Origin: Raffaelea ambrosiae
Lineage: Eukaryota > Ascomycota > Sordariomycetes > Ophiostomatales > Ophiostomataceae
Length of the DNA stretch: 64,000 bases
Assembly: GCA_002778195.1 (NCBI GenBank)
Contig: PCDI01000002.1
Coordinates: 1,881,628-1,945,627, forward strand
Direction of reading: 5' to 3'
The notes below the pieces were generated by a model that was not told where the DNA came from, did no database searches, and saw only the letters and a program-made list of their open reading frames with translations. The position numbers were made by a program, and so were the translations under genes. This document shows positions 53,901 through 64,000 of the stretch, in pieces; position 1 is the stretch's first letter; every line of letters begins with the position of its first letter.

Positions 53901-54060
53901 GAGAGTCACCGCCGTCGCGTAAGCTGCCGGGCAGCGGGTTGGCGACCTCCCTGGGCTGGTTCTTGCTCTGAGCATGTGCTTCGTCATGGCTGCTGGGCGC
54001 TGCCATTCTACGCCGCTTGTGCGGCCGCCCCTGTTGGGTGGCAGCCGCGGAGTTCTCCAT
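50980..54060 (-). CDS. POP1: RNase P/MRP protein subunit Pop1
   Basis: Single exon of 1026 residues. Pop1 is the largest protein shared by nuclear RNase P (tRNA 5' processing) and RNase MRP (rRNA processing). The conserved N-terminal block RRRTASHDAKRLPKRLR is at 94-110, followed by LPTHLWHAKRAHM near 255-270. The POPLD domain is marked by CIDVIWRCLSRQCL, FIGLDEAQQVSLERGRPFF and PQDFPGTPAGWDWE. The C-terminal RNA-binding part has GFVTSGAHRFQTGRGFGIGH and ends YCIVRNAGETVGWLARW. There is a run of Glu and Asp near 175-200 and a short Gln run. No intron or disruption is visible. The other strand carries a 985-codon open frame, which is a codon-bias shadow. Confidence 0.95.
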   Translation of the reverse strand: MENSAAATQQGRPHKRRRMAAPSSHDEAHAQSKNQPREVANPLPGSLRDGGDSLDLSVFLDALQHEVTDLHSSMKASRDSRSEKAFQSVSRSLRRRTASHDAKRLPKRLRARARRDQAADNTPSPAVGRAKRKNARPASAWVYDNTKKRIRRQQEKKLARRVAMAQNGVQVPRTMDLIDDEEEEEEEEEDDDDDDEDEGGDAEDGHNEGLSEDTEAMNVDRAAATNGGGDVEAEDGTVPGLRASGPREPTPDLDNLRLPTHLWHAKRAHMANPGALWHTVITKSPSNKTYRQALRTAGMSQNMCLSWDTSFMAVIRLRGTEPAHVDAVLAAVVEPHLLTPAIRSGAQSVDVKLPRDFQYQVRQQPQQQQTSQCLGEMAGPGNCGALTLFFNPTADQNASSGQTSAIQAFLRVHPVIFSHVWTILVHAVQEQRLPVMVDDFRLEVGSIDVTGVSALEAILGTLYPYETKTAPMEPHAADFLQLRGMDATALALASGTMLAFHIQDPRLDEPDQSANSSSSSVHTKLADWPAHRCGRPSGLFDDAVRQRATCLQAQTTLDSRRGKLSVGSKLLANENNHPIPVILASVGASVPVAASPQSQQQYTSSPTWTLLAPRGCIDVIWRCLSRQCLRNGGQRPRFIGLDEAQQVSLERGRPFFPQDFPGTPAGWDWELQNRNRLQRAWKKKPPAKRPAWPLLDLRNGHKGEIGSGHACDWERLFGVDSLSRDLAGHQRDQIDSEEDTDTAQKEEEEEEEVQFEVLRPAKMPDLVRGMHHVTWTDVRLAVDRVRQQQQQQPPPPPSPPFVWSAAYPLLTISIQMLGRGVPTNCARIYRLPTDNSGKNKENRIEGDSESESESLRRQWCAEAADMASHGGHHHRNGSRPKRMPPGASMALRKRLLAASLLETKLPYPRDPEMQQHPHEKHLPIPDEADLIGFVTSGAHRFQTGRGFGIGHVHAQKLVEAVVAADGDKEKAAAAAARGPGGSGGPTTSGTTASHGPISTNKEARYCIVRNAGETVGWLARWTPISN

Positions 54061-54869
54061 GATGCTAGGATAAGAGAGAGAGAGAGAGAGAAAGAGAGAG
54101 AAGGAAAGGTTCTAAGAAGAATGCCTCATGGGAACAAGAAAGTACGCGAATGTTTGTTCACGGGCACGTCGAGGAGTACACGGAATAGGGTGGATTGTGT
54201 GTTTCATTCTTTTCCTTGTCGAATTTGGTTGTCGAATTTGGCGGTCTAATAAAAAAAATTCATTTAGTAGCAAAAAGCGAAAAGGTTAGCACGGGGTTTC
54301 GACTGTGTTCCCCACTGATGCGTGCTAATTTTTAGCGCCCGTCCATTTCTGCCGTCATGACACGCAAAAGCCAACATCGTCTTGGTCTAAGCTGCTGCTG
54401 TAAACACGGCGCCAATCCACAAACGAGTTGTGGTGTACCCGTTTTCAGGGTCCTTCTTTCATGGTTTCTTTGTACTTGTCCCTCATCCTTCGTCTCTTTT
54501 TTTTTTCTCTCTTCTTCGTTTGCCTTGTGCTACGGCATGTGGGTTTGGGCGGCAGTTTGTAGGCATGTGAATTGGATGCCGTCATATTCACGTGACTCTT
54601 AGACCGCTCCTTCCACACCGGGCATCCAGTACTCGTACGTCCCTCGATATTAGGACTTGGCGGCTATCCTCCTGGACGATAAGCACTGCCTGTGGCGGTG
54701 ACATCGCGTCTAGCACTTATATGCAGTGAGAAACAGTTGTGGTCATGATCTAGCACGCCTGAGGAAGTAAAATGCTAATCTTGGTCCGCGTTGATCGATC
54801 TGCCTGATGGAAACGAAATAATAGGAGCTAGTTAGTCACTTTTCACTCCGATCTGCTCTCGATCTCCTC
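54061..54869. other. Intergenic region
   Basis: About 0.8 kb between the POP1 start and the end of the small coiled-coil gene. It holds a GA dinucleotide run at 54073-54100, a purine-rich stretch just upstream of POP1, and AT-rich sequence near 54770-54850. No gene seen. Confidence 0.6.
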
Positions 54870-55199
54870 CTAGATTCCTGCAGACGCATTTTCCAGTTCC
54901 TGCTTTTCCTGCTGTAGCTGCTTCAGCTCTTCTTGGGCTTCCTGGATCCGGTCAATCAGACGGGCCAGTCCGCCGCCGTTGTGTGCGAGCGACTGCTCCA
55001 GGACGAGCACATCTTCACGACGGGCGTGAGCCTCCGTCAAGATCTGCGAGGACCCGTTCTTGAGCTTGGCGTTGATGGCCTTGATCACGCCCTGCTTGGC
55101 CAGCGCATCCTCTTGGCTCTTGCGAATAAGCTCCCTTTTCTCCTTAATTTCCTTGTCCAGGACCGCCAGGCGTTCCAGCCGACGATCGGGGGCTGTCAT
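54870..55199 (-). CDS. Small coiled-coil protein
   Basis: Single-exon frame of 109 residues from the ATG at 55199 (MTAPDRRLERLAVLDKEI). Nearly the whole protein is a charged helix with heptad-like spacing: KEKRELIRKSQEDALAKQG, ILTEAHARREDVLVLEQSL and LIDRIQEAQEELKQLQQEK. It is interrupted near the middle by KNGSSQ and by NGGG. The open frame extends 48 codons further upstream, but that part is not helical and was left out. It has no enzymatic motif, and I cannot assign a family. A structural or adaptor role is the most one can infer. Confidence 0.6.
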   Translation of the reverse strand: MTAPDRRLERLAVLDKEIKEKRELIRKSQEDALAKQGVIKAINAKLKNGSSQILTEAHARREDVLVLEQSLAHNGGGLARLIDRIQEAQEELKQLQQEKQELENASAGI

Positions 55200-58100
55200 G
55201 GTGGCTATTGGACCGATAGAAAGAAAGACAGACACGGGACACCAAACGGGGCAGAAACAAGTAGTGCCCAAAAAAAGGCTTCTTTTTGCAGAGGAGCAGC
55301 ACCTGTTGAGCACGATGGAGGAATATGTCGGAGAATGCAGCAAGTGTCGAAGAGGCTATGCCGGAGCCGAGACGGGGCAAATATGAAAGCCAGGATTTGG
55401 AAAATCTGCAGTTCTGTAGCAATCTGCAAATCTGCAACCATCGTGTTAGTTCGATTTTGTCTCGCTATTCTCCCGTATCAAACCATGTCTCTCCTCAAGA
55501 CCGACCGGAGAACTGCACTCCGTGGTTACTTTACCGATGTGCTCAGAAACCCGGTCTTCCAATTGGCACACCCAGATTCGGGGAGGTAGTGGTTTTTTTT
55601 TTTTTTTTCAGCTGGGTTCCTGTTTTCCCTTTTTCCTCCTTTCGGAGAATATGGAGTTGATGAAAAGTACTTGACAGATGAGGGATGTGTGTGGGTAATT
55701 GCAAGATCCGGTTCTTTTTTACCCTCCCACTTCCTTTTTTACTATTAGCGAGTGAGGGCATCTACCCACAAACATTCGACTTTGCTGTCCCTCAAACTTG
55801 TCGGGTAGCTGCAGCGAAGACACATTGAATCATTGGCCAGAGCTGGTTAGGAGATACCCGCTGATAGGCCACTGGGCAGCCCTTCGGCTTTCATAGATAG
55901 TGTGTATATGGTGTGGCAACTGCTCTTACGTGTGGTGTGCGTGTGTGTGTGCGTGTGCGTGTGCGTGTGGAAGGATTGTGCCCCGACGGATGGTCAGACG
56001 ATTGAGAACGTACTTGTGTACGCCGGGAATTGATTACTCCACTCTATTGCTTGACTGTCTTCGAACCTCCGTCTCTGCTATTACCATGTTGATTATTCGA
56101 CAATCGTACTGTTTCTTTCGGCATCTAGAGCTCGACTATAAATTCTGGGCGATCCGTGTTATAACTACCTGACCCGAGATCTGCGACACGAGAGAGCTCT
56201 TTCACCGAGTGAACAGACCAGCCTTGAGACAGAGTAGATGTGATCGGCGCGCATTCGGCATCCGTGCATCACCGAAAACTAAGTTTAGGCTCGCCCAGCC
56301 AGCTGGTTTGCCCAGCAGATGGTATGTGCTTGGCTGTTTTTACACATGTCTTCGGGGGAGGGGTCAGACATGGCGTCCAAAACACGTTACTGTCCTCGGT
56401 GGTCTTGGTTTTAGTTTCTTTTTTCTGACCTCGCTGTAACTATTTTCTGTTTTGGTGGTAAGGCGAGCTCGTTCGTCTCATCTCCCGGACTCGCCGACCG
56501 CCCCGGATTGAATTAGTGCACCTGCAACACATGGGAGATTAGTGGATCTGCACAGGTTGGGGTTGGGGTCGGATACGAGTATGCCCTCTTTCTCGGGTCC
56601 AGCTTGAGGTTCCAGGAATGACGCAGGGATGGTTGACAACGGCAGGTCCGGCCGAAACAGCCGTGGCATGTATCCGCCTGGGCGGATGTCGCGTGTGGCC
56701 CATTTCGTTGCCCGAGAATGTGTCTCTCTCTTTCCAACGCAGACCGTTTACACATGCAGACTGTGTCAGATTTGTCCGTTCTTGGGGAACTAAAAGGATG
56801 TGCCAGAAAGTCATTCGGCAGCTAAGATCCGCGCACAGCAGAGTGGTGCGCCCTTTTTTTCTCTAATTTTTTTTCTTCTTCTTCTTTCTTTCCTTCTGGG
56901 CCATGATTGTGGTATGATGCCTACTTGGCGACTATTTTTTTTTCTTCTTCTTGTTGAGGCCCTTGTTGGTTTGTCGGGACCATTGTCGCCGGCCAGTTAG
57001 GCACGCCGCATCCATAGGAAACAAGGTTCCAGCTGCGGCCCGTGTAAGCGAGGAGGATGGCCAGTCGAAATCGAGATCTTTACAGCCTTAGCTACGGGCA
57101 GTGGAGTGCAGTCACATGTGCGACCCAATGCTCGTCTGCGATGGCTGCATGTACGGTACGATCTGTTCTATATGCGTGGTATTTGTGAATGAGGGCAGTG
57201 CATCTAAAGAATATTCTTGGAGGGCACTGGAAACCCAGGCGAGTGTGGTCATCCTGCATGGCCTAGCTCCTGAGCCCAGCCCAGGCGCATTTCCTTGATT
57301 CTGCAGTTCTGAGCTCTTTTCTGCAGCCGGTCGAAAGTGTCAGTGATGAGCCCCCTGTGTCCAGAAAATGTACCGTGTCGGACAAAGTCGGCTCATGTCA
57401 CGATCTTGGCTTTTGCCATGAGTCTTGTGTCATCTGGCTGCTTGGTTTATATAAGAAATTAGTTTTCGTCCGGGGTGGTCGTGATCACTGGCCGGTTGCC
57501 TGGTGGTGTTGGCCAAATGAGGCAAGTTACCGGCCACTGCATGCAAGCAAGCACCCTTGTCCGCATCCGACCACCACCGTGGGAGTGGAGGTATGTCCAC
57601 GGAGCTGCCACGGAAATACTGCGTATACTGAGTTACGGGGTCTCTGTCCAGTCTCGTATTTGGAGAAAAAAATGAGCGATGTGGCAAGTGGATGGTCTCG
57701 GTTCTTTCTGCTGCCTCTCCTCTCATTGTTCTTATCATCGAGTCCTCCAATGCACACCATGCGCAGACTTTTACTACCCCGAAGCGAGCCCGAGAACAAG
57801 CGGGAGATGCCGTTGCATTGCTGCTGCGTAGCGTGAAAGGGGGACCCCAATGGGGAATAGACAAGCAAGGCGCCGTGCCCTGGGGGGGGGCAGACGGGCG
57901 TCTTTTCCGTCGCCCCAGTTTAGCGGGTGACGCATCAAAAAATGGGTCTCCCTGTAAGTTGCATGGCGTAGGGATGGCTGGACGGCATGCTAATGGGAAT
58001 GCCAATTGCCCACCTTTGCGAATTACAGAGATTCTGCCCCAAAGGACGACCCAGTGGGCCGGCCGTAGCGTCTGGTGGGTAAGAAAACAACATCCTTGCA

Positions 58101-60283
58101 TGAGCCTACCGGAAAGCTCCCATTGCTAGCCCCGGGCTGTGGTTTGCCACCCCATTTTGTTCTTGTTGTGAGTGCATCCTCAGACATGTTTTATGTTGGA
58201 GTTCTTTATCAAAATCTTTTCCCCCATGCCTATTCCTGCTTTGATTCCTGTTTTGTTTCCTGCTCCCACTCCTGTTGTCCTCCCGCCTACCGTCTGTGAG
58301 TGACATCGGCAATGCACAGGACATGCACACAGTCTGCACGGCCTGCTCGGTCTGCACGGCGTGCATGCAATGTGCGTGGATGCCTGATAGCATAGCCGTC
58401 GTCGTAGGCAAGGCCGGTTTTTTGTTGCACACACAGCTACTCCCGGATGTTCTTGTTGTGTTCTGGACGTCGCCTCTGGCTGCTGCCGGTCTGGCGAACA
58501 GTGACGTGTGTGGGATGGATGCCCGCATTCCTGGTGCCTTATCCTGCCTGCTCCGTCCTTGCCAGGCACGCCGCAATTGGCTCGCATGTCCGGTACTTTT
58601 GACGTATGCAGCTGTCCGGTTGTCTGCAACTCTGGTCTGCTGGTTTGCTGGCCTGCTGGCCTGGTGAACTGGCTTGACCAACAGAGCCGTGTGTTATTTT
58701 TGCTTTTTTTTTTTCCGCTGAGCTTTTCCCATGATCATTTCTCTTTTCTGCTGCTCCCCATTGCTTCCCTCGTTCTCCCGCGACGTCTCCCTCTCCCTCT
58801 CCCTCTCTCTCTCTCTCGATTCCTTCTGCCTGCTCTTCCGCACGCCTCCGGCAGTCTCTCACACTCCTTGCTAACAGGACCCTGTCTTAGAATAGCCTGG
58901 TTTTCATTTCTGTTTAGCTTTCCCCATTCTAGGCCTCGCCCAGGCCGCCTCTCGTTCTCGTTTTCTTTTTCTGCCGTTTGCTCTCACTGCCACCCGCCAC
59001 AGTCACGGTGCCCCATCAGCTAGCAACCCAGCTAACCAGTTATTCGGTCAACCCTTCGGCGAGTTTCCCATGTCGCATGCCAGCCTGGCATCTGTTTTCG
59101 GAATAGAGACGGACCCCGTCGTTCGTTTCCATGCGTCTTCCATGCTTGTGCCGTGTCTTGCTAGCTTCCCTCTCCCATTCTTCGTTGCTTGCCGTTTTGC
59201 ATATCCGCGGGTCCGCGGGTCTGCCGGGCGCTCAGCTGGCACGGCACGCTCTAAACCAGCGTCCGTCGCTGCGCTAACTGCCCAGCATTTTCGGCGTGGC
59301 CCGGCACGTAATGTCACTTCGAATGCCAGGGTGGGTGGCAGCGAAGCGGTGCTACGGCCAGAGCATGCTGTGTGTAGGAAGATGGGCGAGATGTGCGTGC
59401 GGGTGTAGTTACGGGTACTAGTGAATTTGGGTATTACAGGTAGTTGGTTGACTGGCATCTTGGGGTAGTAGGCAGGAAGGAGCGACGAAGCTGCACAGAA
59501 GGAAGGAGCGCGCGGCCCCGCTTTTTGCCGTCCCTCACAATCTCGGCCTGTGGGACAGTTTGGGACAGTTTTGGGAATTTGGGGACAATTCCAGGGCGAA
59601 CTAAGAGCGTTGGGACACACAGACACGACACGACAGACGCCGCAGCGCTGCTGGCCAATAACTACTACCCAGCTGTGCGTCGCCGCCTCTGTTTCGCGCC
59701 AGCATCCCGCATTCCTCCACCCCGGCTTGCGCTTCGCATGCTCGTTCCTGCCCCCGTTCCTGCTCGCATTCGTCGCCTGCTCTGCTGGTCTCTGCCTCTG
59801 CGGCCTTCCGAGCCATACACCCCCCCCCTTCTCTGCTCGCCCAACGGGGGCCAGACAAGAGTATAATAACCCCCGGGTCTCCCCCAATTGTTTTAGTTTA
59901 ACCCGGTCTTTGCTCCTGGGCAGCCGGGATAGTTTGTGTGTTTCCTGTCCTGTCAAAAGGCCGAGAAAATTTGATCCAGACAAATCAAACTAGCCCGTCT
60001 GTGCCATATCAGACCAAACGATACGTCGACTGCACCACGACGATACCACGGCGGCACCACATCAATACCACAACGACTGCACTCGGCAAAACCTCCAGTC
60101 ACCCTTCTGCGTACACGTTCTGCCACCCCCGCGCGTTCCTCCCATTTTCCAGCACACTGCTGTGCCCCTCATCCGTCTCTACCTCGCAATACTCCCGGCC
60201 CTTTGCCCCTTATCTTTTTTGTTCTTCTTTGGCCTTCCTGTCATATCTCCTTTTTCTTTCTTTCTCCGCTCTCCTCTGCCGCC
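55200..60283. other. Long intergenic region, no gene supported
   Basis: About 5.1 kb. The frames here (for example plus 57357-57836, minus 57430-58101, minus 58106-58681, minus 59048-59983) lack motifs, repeat patterns of real proteins or splice-linked partners. A GT-rich microsatellite lies at 55929-55969, CT-rich tracts at 58690-58830, and a pyrimidine-rich leader at 60105-60275 precedes the Elp6-like gene. A non-coding transcript is possible but not visible from sequence alone. Confidence 0.45.
55929..55969. repeat. GT-rich microsatellite
   Basis: About 40 nt of alternating GT with GCGTGT variants on the + strand, in otherwise unassigned sequence. Confidence 0.9.
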
Positions 60284-61223
60284 ATGGAGAGCAATCTGGT
60301 CCCCGCCAAACTTGCACCGCACTTCCTGGCCTCCAAGTCGGCCCACATGCTCATGATAACCGGGTTAGAAACCAGTCCTGGCTGGCTGGTAGTGCGTCTG
60401 CTTGGCGACTGGCTGCGCCAATGCAACGATCCCAGCGAAGTCGGTGTGGTGCTCTTTTCCTTCCTGCATTCGTTTGACTACTACGCCAACAGCCTGGCCC
60501 AGTTTGTATGTGTCCCCGGATGCAAGCCTTGTTGATCCTTATCTTATATCAAACGCAGGGCATCAATCTACAAGCACACGAGGCTCGTGGCCACTTCCGC
60601 TTCATCGGCAACGTCTACAGCCGCCTGATGGGCCAGGGCTCTGGCCAGGAACCCAGCCTGACCTTTGACCAGACCATGGAACTGCTTAGTGACAATGCCC
60701 AGCAGATGCGCCAAACTTACAGACGTACTGTACTGGTTATGGATGCTCCGGAACTGTGTGCTCCCCTGGTGACTGACGACATGTCTGCTGCCCCGAGGAA
60801 ATGGTCCATCTCGATGCAAGAAGCTGCATTTGTATGTACCATCTTCTCTGAATTTTTTCCTTGCCACACCCATTGAATCCGACCAGCTCGGCGGACCACC
60901 GAGAACTAACTGCCCAGCAATTCAACCACTCCATTCTCTCCATGTCCCTCAATACACCCATGGACCACTCCTTTACCGAATTTGCTCGCCTCATGGCCTC
61001 CATTAACGGCGTCAAGGACATCAGCACCATGGGCGATATGAACATGGCCCTACGGTATTTCCTTTCTCCCAACGACGACGCAGATGGAACTATTCGGATT
61101 TCCTACGGCGATGACTACGTGCCGCCTGATTCTCACACGAGCACGGTTGAGGAAGGCTACCCTTTCAAGATCCAGCCAGACGGCCGCACAGTCGAAGTCG
61201 GCGGGAACTATTACATTGCCTAA
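60284..61223 (+). CDS. ELP6: Probable Elongator subunit Elp6
   Basis: Three exons (60284-60505, 60559-60831, 60918-61223) encode 266 residues, close to yeast Elp6 (273). Elp6 forms the RecA-like Elp456 ring of Elongator, which acts in wobble-uridine modification of tRNA. The N-terminal half fits the family: SAHMLMITGLETSPGWLVVR in place of a P-loop, VGVVLFSFLHSFDYYANSLA, FGINL and FRFIGNVYSRLM. The C-terminal DISTMGDMNMALRYF and DGTIRISYGDD match the family's last strands (usually a GxxRxxRG pattern). Intron 2 was closed at the AG ending at 60917, since the earlier AG at 60885 breaks the frame. Both introns use GTATGT donors. The middle is weakly conserved, so the name is probable rather than certain. 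Confidence 0.65.
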
Positions 61224-62260
61224 GGCATGCCCATTATAATCGGCTTAATTTACTGGGCACTTCTTCTTTCTTATCCGGCTTTATTTTTCTCGTTCTTATC
61301 ACAGTTACCATTGTTTACTCTATTATTCCCTTGCTCGGGTCTACGGACATCACCCGGAGTGCTGGAGTTTTGCGGCTTGCTTTGGCTATAACTTGGGGTT
61401 TGTATAGAGGACTAGCTATATACGGGGACAATTAAGGCAGTGTTTTCACTGGTACTGGAAAAGGGGTTTGCAGGAGTCCCGGCATCTGTGAGAGAATGAT
61501 ATGTGGCTGGTCGATGTCGACCAGAAATATACGTTCTCGTTACCGTTTATTTTGTCTATTTTCGTGTCTTGCTTTGGTCGTGTTTACGAGTATTTATTTG
61601 AGGCGTGCGTGTATGAAGTGGATGCCACGGGTGACGTCGGCATAGACAAAAGTTGATTCCAATGCAATCCTGTAATACACCGAGCAAGCGGTGCGCCCGT
61701 TCCGTTTCAGGCATCTTGGCCTTCATTCCTCGGCGAAACACCTGCAATACCACCGTGGTTGATTGACTACTAACTACTGTGTACATAGTAATCCCGCTGC
61801 TGCAAGTAATCTGCGACCCTGCTAACATCACTTGCGCCGAGATTGGGCAGGTGAACCCCACTTTTTTCCGCATGGCTTTTAAGAAAGTGTAAGTATCACG
61901 TGATAACAGACACGTGTCTTTCATTTTCAGAAATCTGAGCCGAAATGTCCGGCCACATATTAATCCGTCCGTATGCCCTACTTACCCACACATGGGTTTT
62001 TTGGGGGGTTTGTGCGAGTAGGGGAGAGCCCACTTTGGCCAGGCGGGCGAAAAACTTGTCCTAGCAGAAAAAAAGAAAATCGTGACGGTCTTTTCCTCCC
62101 CTCCTACACAACATCACAACATCCACCACCAACCACCACCCTTGAGATTTGTCCTAAAGGTGAGCTTCATCCGATCCAGAGCAAGCTTATTTGAACAATT
62201 GTTGCTCGTTGCTGCTTTTGCCCGACTTCGTCACTGACCAGAAGCAGACAGTCAGCCAAA
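61224..62260. other. Intergenic: Elp6 3' side and eL37 promoter
   Basis: About 1 kb. The first half is T-rich 3' sequence. The last 200 nt before the eL37 start are rich in CCACC-type triplets (62110-62150) and pyrimidines, as is usual in ribosomal protein gene leaders. No coding signal. Confidence 0.6.
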
Positions 62261-62977
62261 ATGAGTATGTTCAGATCCTCCACGAAATTTCCGTCGGCCT
62301 GTTGTTCTGCTGTCCCGTCGCCCTCCTACCGCCTCTGCTATCTTCGCACGATGACAAACGATCAAACGATGCTCGACGACAACGATATTTCCTGATCCGA
62401 GAGACGACGGAGCTATTGCCAATCTGATTTGACGCATTTCGCGAGACCGGCATGGGATTGGACGAACAGGCGACGGGATACAGCAGACGCAGACAGAACC
62501 GGGGAAACGACCAAGCGCGATGGATTCGACAGATTGACTGACCATTGCTCTTCTTTTTTCTTTACAGCCAAGGGTACTTCGAGTTTCGGCAAGCGCCACA
62601 ACAAGACGCACACCCTCTGCCGCCGCTGCGGTGAGTGCCTCCCCTCAAAAAGGACCCGACAAACTCATTAGAGGTCTCCCACAAACACTCGTGTTTACTG
62701 GCGCGCCTCTTCTTCTCTCTCATCATGGAATAAACTTTGCTGATTAACCTCCCCACCCTTCACAGGCCGTCGGTCGATGCACGTGCAGAAGAAGGAATGC
62801 GCCAACTGCGGCTACCCGTCCGCCAAGGTTCGGAAGTACAACTGGAGCGACAAGGGCAAGCGGAGGAAGACCAGCGGCACCGGCCGCCTCCGGTACCTGA
62901 GCACCGTGTCCCGGAAGTTCAAGAACGGCTTCCAGACCGGTACCCCTGCCGGCTCCCGGGGCCCCACCCGTGCTTAA
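62261..62977 (+). CDS. RPL37: 60S ribosomal protein eL37
   Basis: Three coding exons (62261-62264, 62568-62630, 62766-62977) encode 92 residues, the usual length. eL37 is a zinc-binding protein of the large ribosomal subunit. The joined sequence MTKGTSSFGKRHNKTHTLCR..C, with CRRCG and CANCG giving the four zinc cysteines (C19, C22, C34, C37), and SAKVRKYNWSDKGKRRKTSG are almost invariant in eukaryotes. The first coding exon is only the ATG plus one base, followed by a 303-nt intron, the longest in the window. This arrangement is common in ribosomal protein genes. The second intron is 135 nt. Confidence 0.97.
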
Positions 62978-63836
62978 ATTTTTCTCGTTGATTTCAAGCC
63001 ATTTTCTTTTGCATTCGATTGAGGGAGAAGCGACGGGAAACAACAAAAAAAACCAAACTCTCGAACGACAAAAAGCACCCGCCCGGGAACACCCAAACTT
63101 TTTTTTTCACCATCCGTGGATGTATAGCGCATCTGTGATCCACGACGAGAATTGAGAAGACCTGGCGGGGGGGAATAAAGGCAGAGAGAAACGGGACGGC
63201 GGCGTCTGTGTGTGTGATATGTGGACAGTGTTGTTTTGAGTGTGGGCGAACTGGGACCCGACCAAAAAAAAAATTTCCTAAAGAAAGGGAAAGCAACAAA
63301 ATAGAGAGTTTCTATTTTTTTTTTTGAAGGGATAAAAAGGTGGCGCAATGTTTTCTTGACAACGGAAAGGGTCTACAGACACACACATATATATCTGGTG
63401 TCTGTACACGTTTGTTCGAACAAAAAAAAAAACCATAAAACTTATACTTCGCTGTCTTTTTCGCCCCTTGTTTCGTGAAGTGAGGCTACGGTCGGGTCGT
63501 GTAACTAAGGGGAAAATAGCGAGAGGTGAGCAGACCAAAGAAGAATAAAACCCCAGCAACGACGTCAGAAGGAAACGCAGGTGAACGGACGTAATATTGT
63601 AAACGACTACTCCACTACTCTAACCAGCAAAGTACGTACTTATTTTACTTGATTCTAACTAATTGGGAGTTCCCGTGTATAACTACCCATTCTGAATCCA
63701 GAGACAACAAACAAGCAGAATTGACGACAAAACGACAACAGTTGCGGATATTCCTATATATTTATTTGCTTCCGTTGTTGTCGTTGTTTCGAGCTCTTCT
63801 TGGATTCAACAGAACTGCGCAGAAATCTGCTCGAAA
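62978..63836. other. Convergent 3' intergenic region
   Basis: About 0.86 kb between eL37 and the gene entering from the right edge. AT-rich with A and T runs near 63040, 63260, 63310 and 63420. No coding signal. Confidence 0.65.
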
Positions 63837-63972
63837 CTAGGACGATCCAGGCGAGTTGTCGCTGGACGTGTCACCCGTGGACGGATTGGTCGCGGACAGG
63901 GCATCGCCCACGGCTCCTGTAATCATCTGGGCCAGGAAGCCTGGGTTGGCCGTACTTCCCGTACCTGAGCCA
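63837..63972 (-). CDS. Last exon of an unidentified gene, cut by window edge
   Basis: The minus strand from 64000 reads intron-like sequence ending in AAAACAG at 63973. An open exon of 45 codons plus stop follows: GSGTGSTANPGFLAQMITGA, then VGDALSATNPSTGDTSSD and a Ser/Gly/Pro end. NPGFLAQMITGAVGDALS looks like a short helix in an otherwise disordered tail. The rest of the gene lies outside the window and I do not recognise this fragment. Confidence 0.5.
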
Positions 63973-64000
63973 CTGTTTTGAAGAAAAGATATTATGTGTC

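Noticed and set aside
50965..53922. 985-codon open frame on the + strand opposite POP1
   Set aside because: It is fully antisense to POP1, whose motifs are unmistakable. GC-rich third positions suppress stop codons on the opposite strand, which explains its length.
59048..59983. 311-codon minus-strand frame
   Set aside because: No motif, no hydrophobic or helical periodicity, irregular Cys/Arg/Pro content, and it lies in the probable promoter side of the Elp6-like gene. Kept only as a note because of its length.
60886..60917. Earlier acceptor for intron 2 of the Elp6-like gene
   Set aside because: Ending the intron at the AG at 60885 shifts the frame relative to exon 2; the AG at 60917 after CTAACTGCC keeps it.
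1..64000. tRNA, rRNA, CRISPR and transposon search by eye
   Set aside because: I found no A-box/B-box pair with a plausible cloverleaf, no rRNA signature, no regularly spaced repeats with unique spacers, and no transposase or reverse transcriptase frame. A tRNAscan-SE and Rfam run would settle the RNA part.

Overview
The window is nuclear DNA of a filamentous ascomycete fungus, most likely a Sordariomycete; I cannot place the order. The signs are about 24 short introns (40 to 138 nt plus one of 303 nt) with GT..AG ends and CTAAC-like branch points, GC-rich coding sequence against AT- and pyrimidine-rich intergenic DNA, long glutamine, proline and asparagine tracts, and fungus-specific versions of several genes: ATP sulfurylase with an APS-kinase-like tail, SSZ1, MED12/SRB8 and NUP53.

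Layout. 1-6.4 kb: a small Cys-rich fungal gene (992-1529) between homopurine and homopyrimidine tracts, then about 4.9 kb without a recognisable gene. 6.4-15.9 kb: an unrecognised 773-residue low-complexity protein (+), a large conserved fungal protein (-) and the exosome cap subunit RRP40 (+). 16.8-20.1 kb: a C2H2 zinc-finger protein with a strong membrane segment at its N-terminus (-). 23.5-25.6 kb: ATP sulfurylase (-). 27.1-33.4 kb: Mediator subunit MED12/SRB8 (-). 35.6-43.1 kb: a compact block with an Asterix/UPF0139 membrane protein (+), the ribosome-associated Hsp70 SSZ1 (-), nucleoporin NUP53 (+) and mitochondrial 2-methylcitrate dehydratase (-). 44.8-48.3 kb: an orphan gene and an unusual protein kinase (both -), which look accessory. 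49.2-55.2 kb: a secreted M24-family peptidase (+), POP1 of RNase P/MRP (-) and a small coiled-coil protein (-). 55.2-60.3 kb: about 5 kb with no gene I can support. 60.3-64 kb: an Elp6-like Elongator subunit (+), ribosomal protein eL37 (+) and the last exon of a gene that enters from the right edge (-).

Most recognised genes are housekeeping: RNA processing (RRP40, POP1), transcription (MED12), translation and folding (eL37, SSZ1, Elp6), nuclear pore (NUP53), sulfate assimilation and propionate catabolism. They do not form a single pathway cluster and I see no biosynthetic cluster, transposon, CRISPR array, rRNA or tRNA. The most unusual items are the membrane-anchored zinc-finger protein, the kinase with a probable FHA-like N-terminal domain and its orphan neighbour, and a 13-bp sequence present three times, once inverted, between NUP53 and the methylcitrate dehydratase gene. 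Exon boundaries were set by eye from splice consensus, reading frame and family expectation; none has been checked against transcripts.
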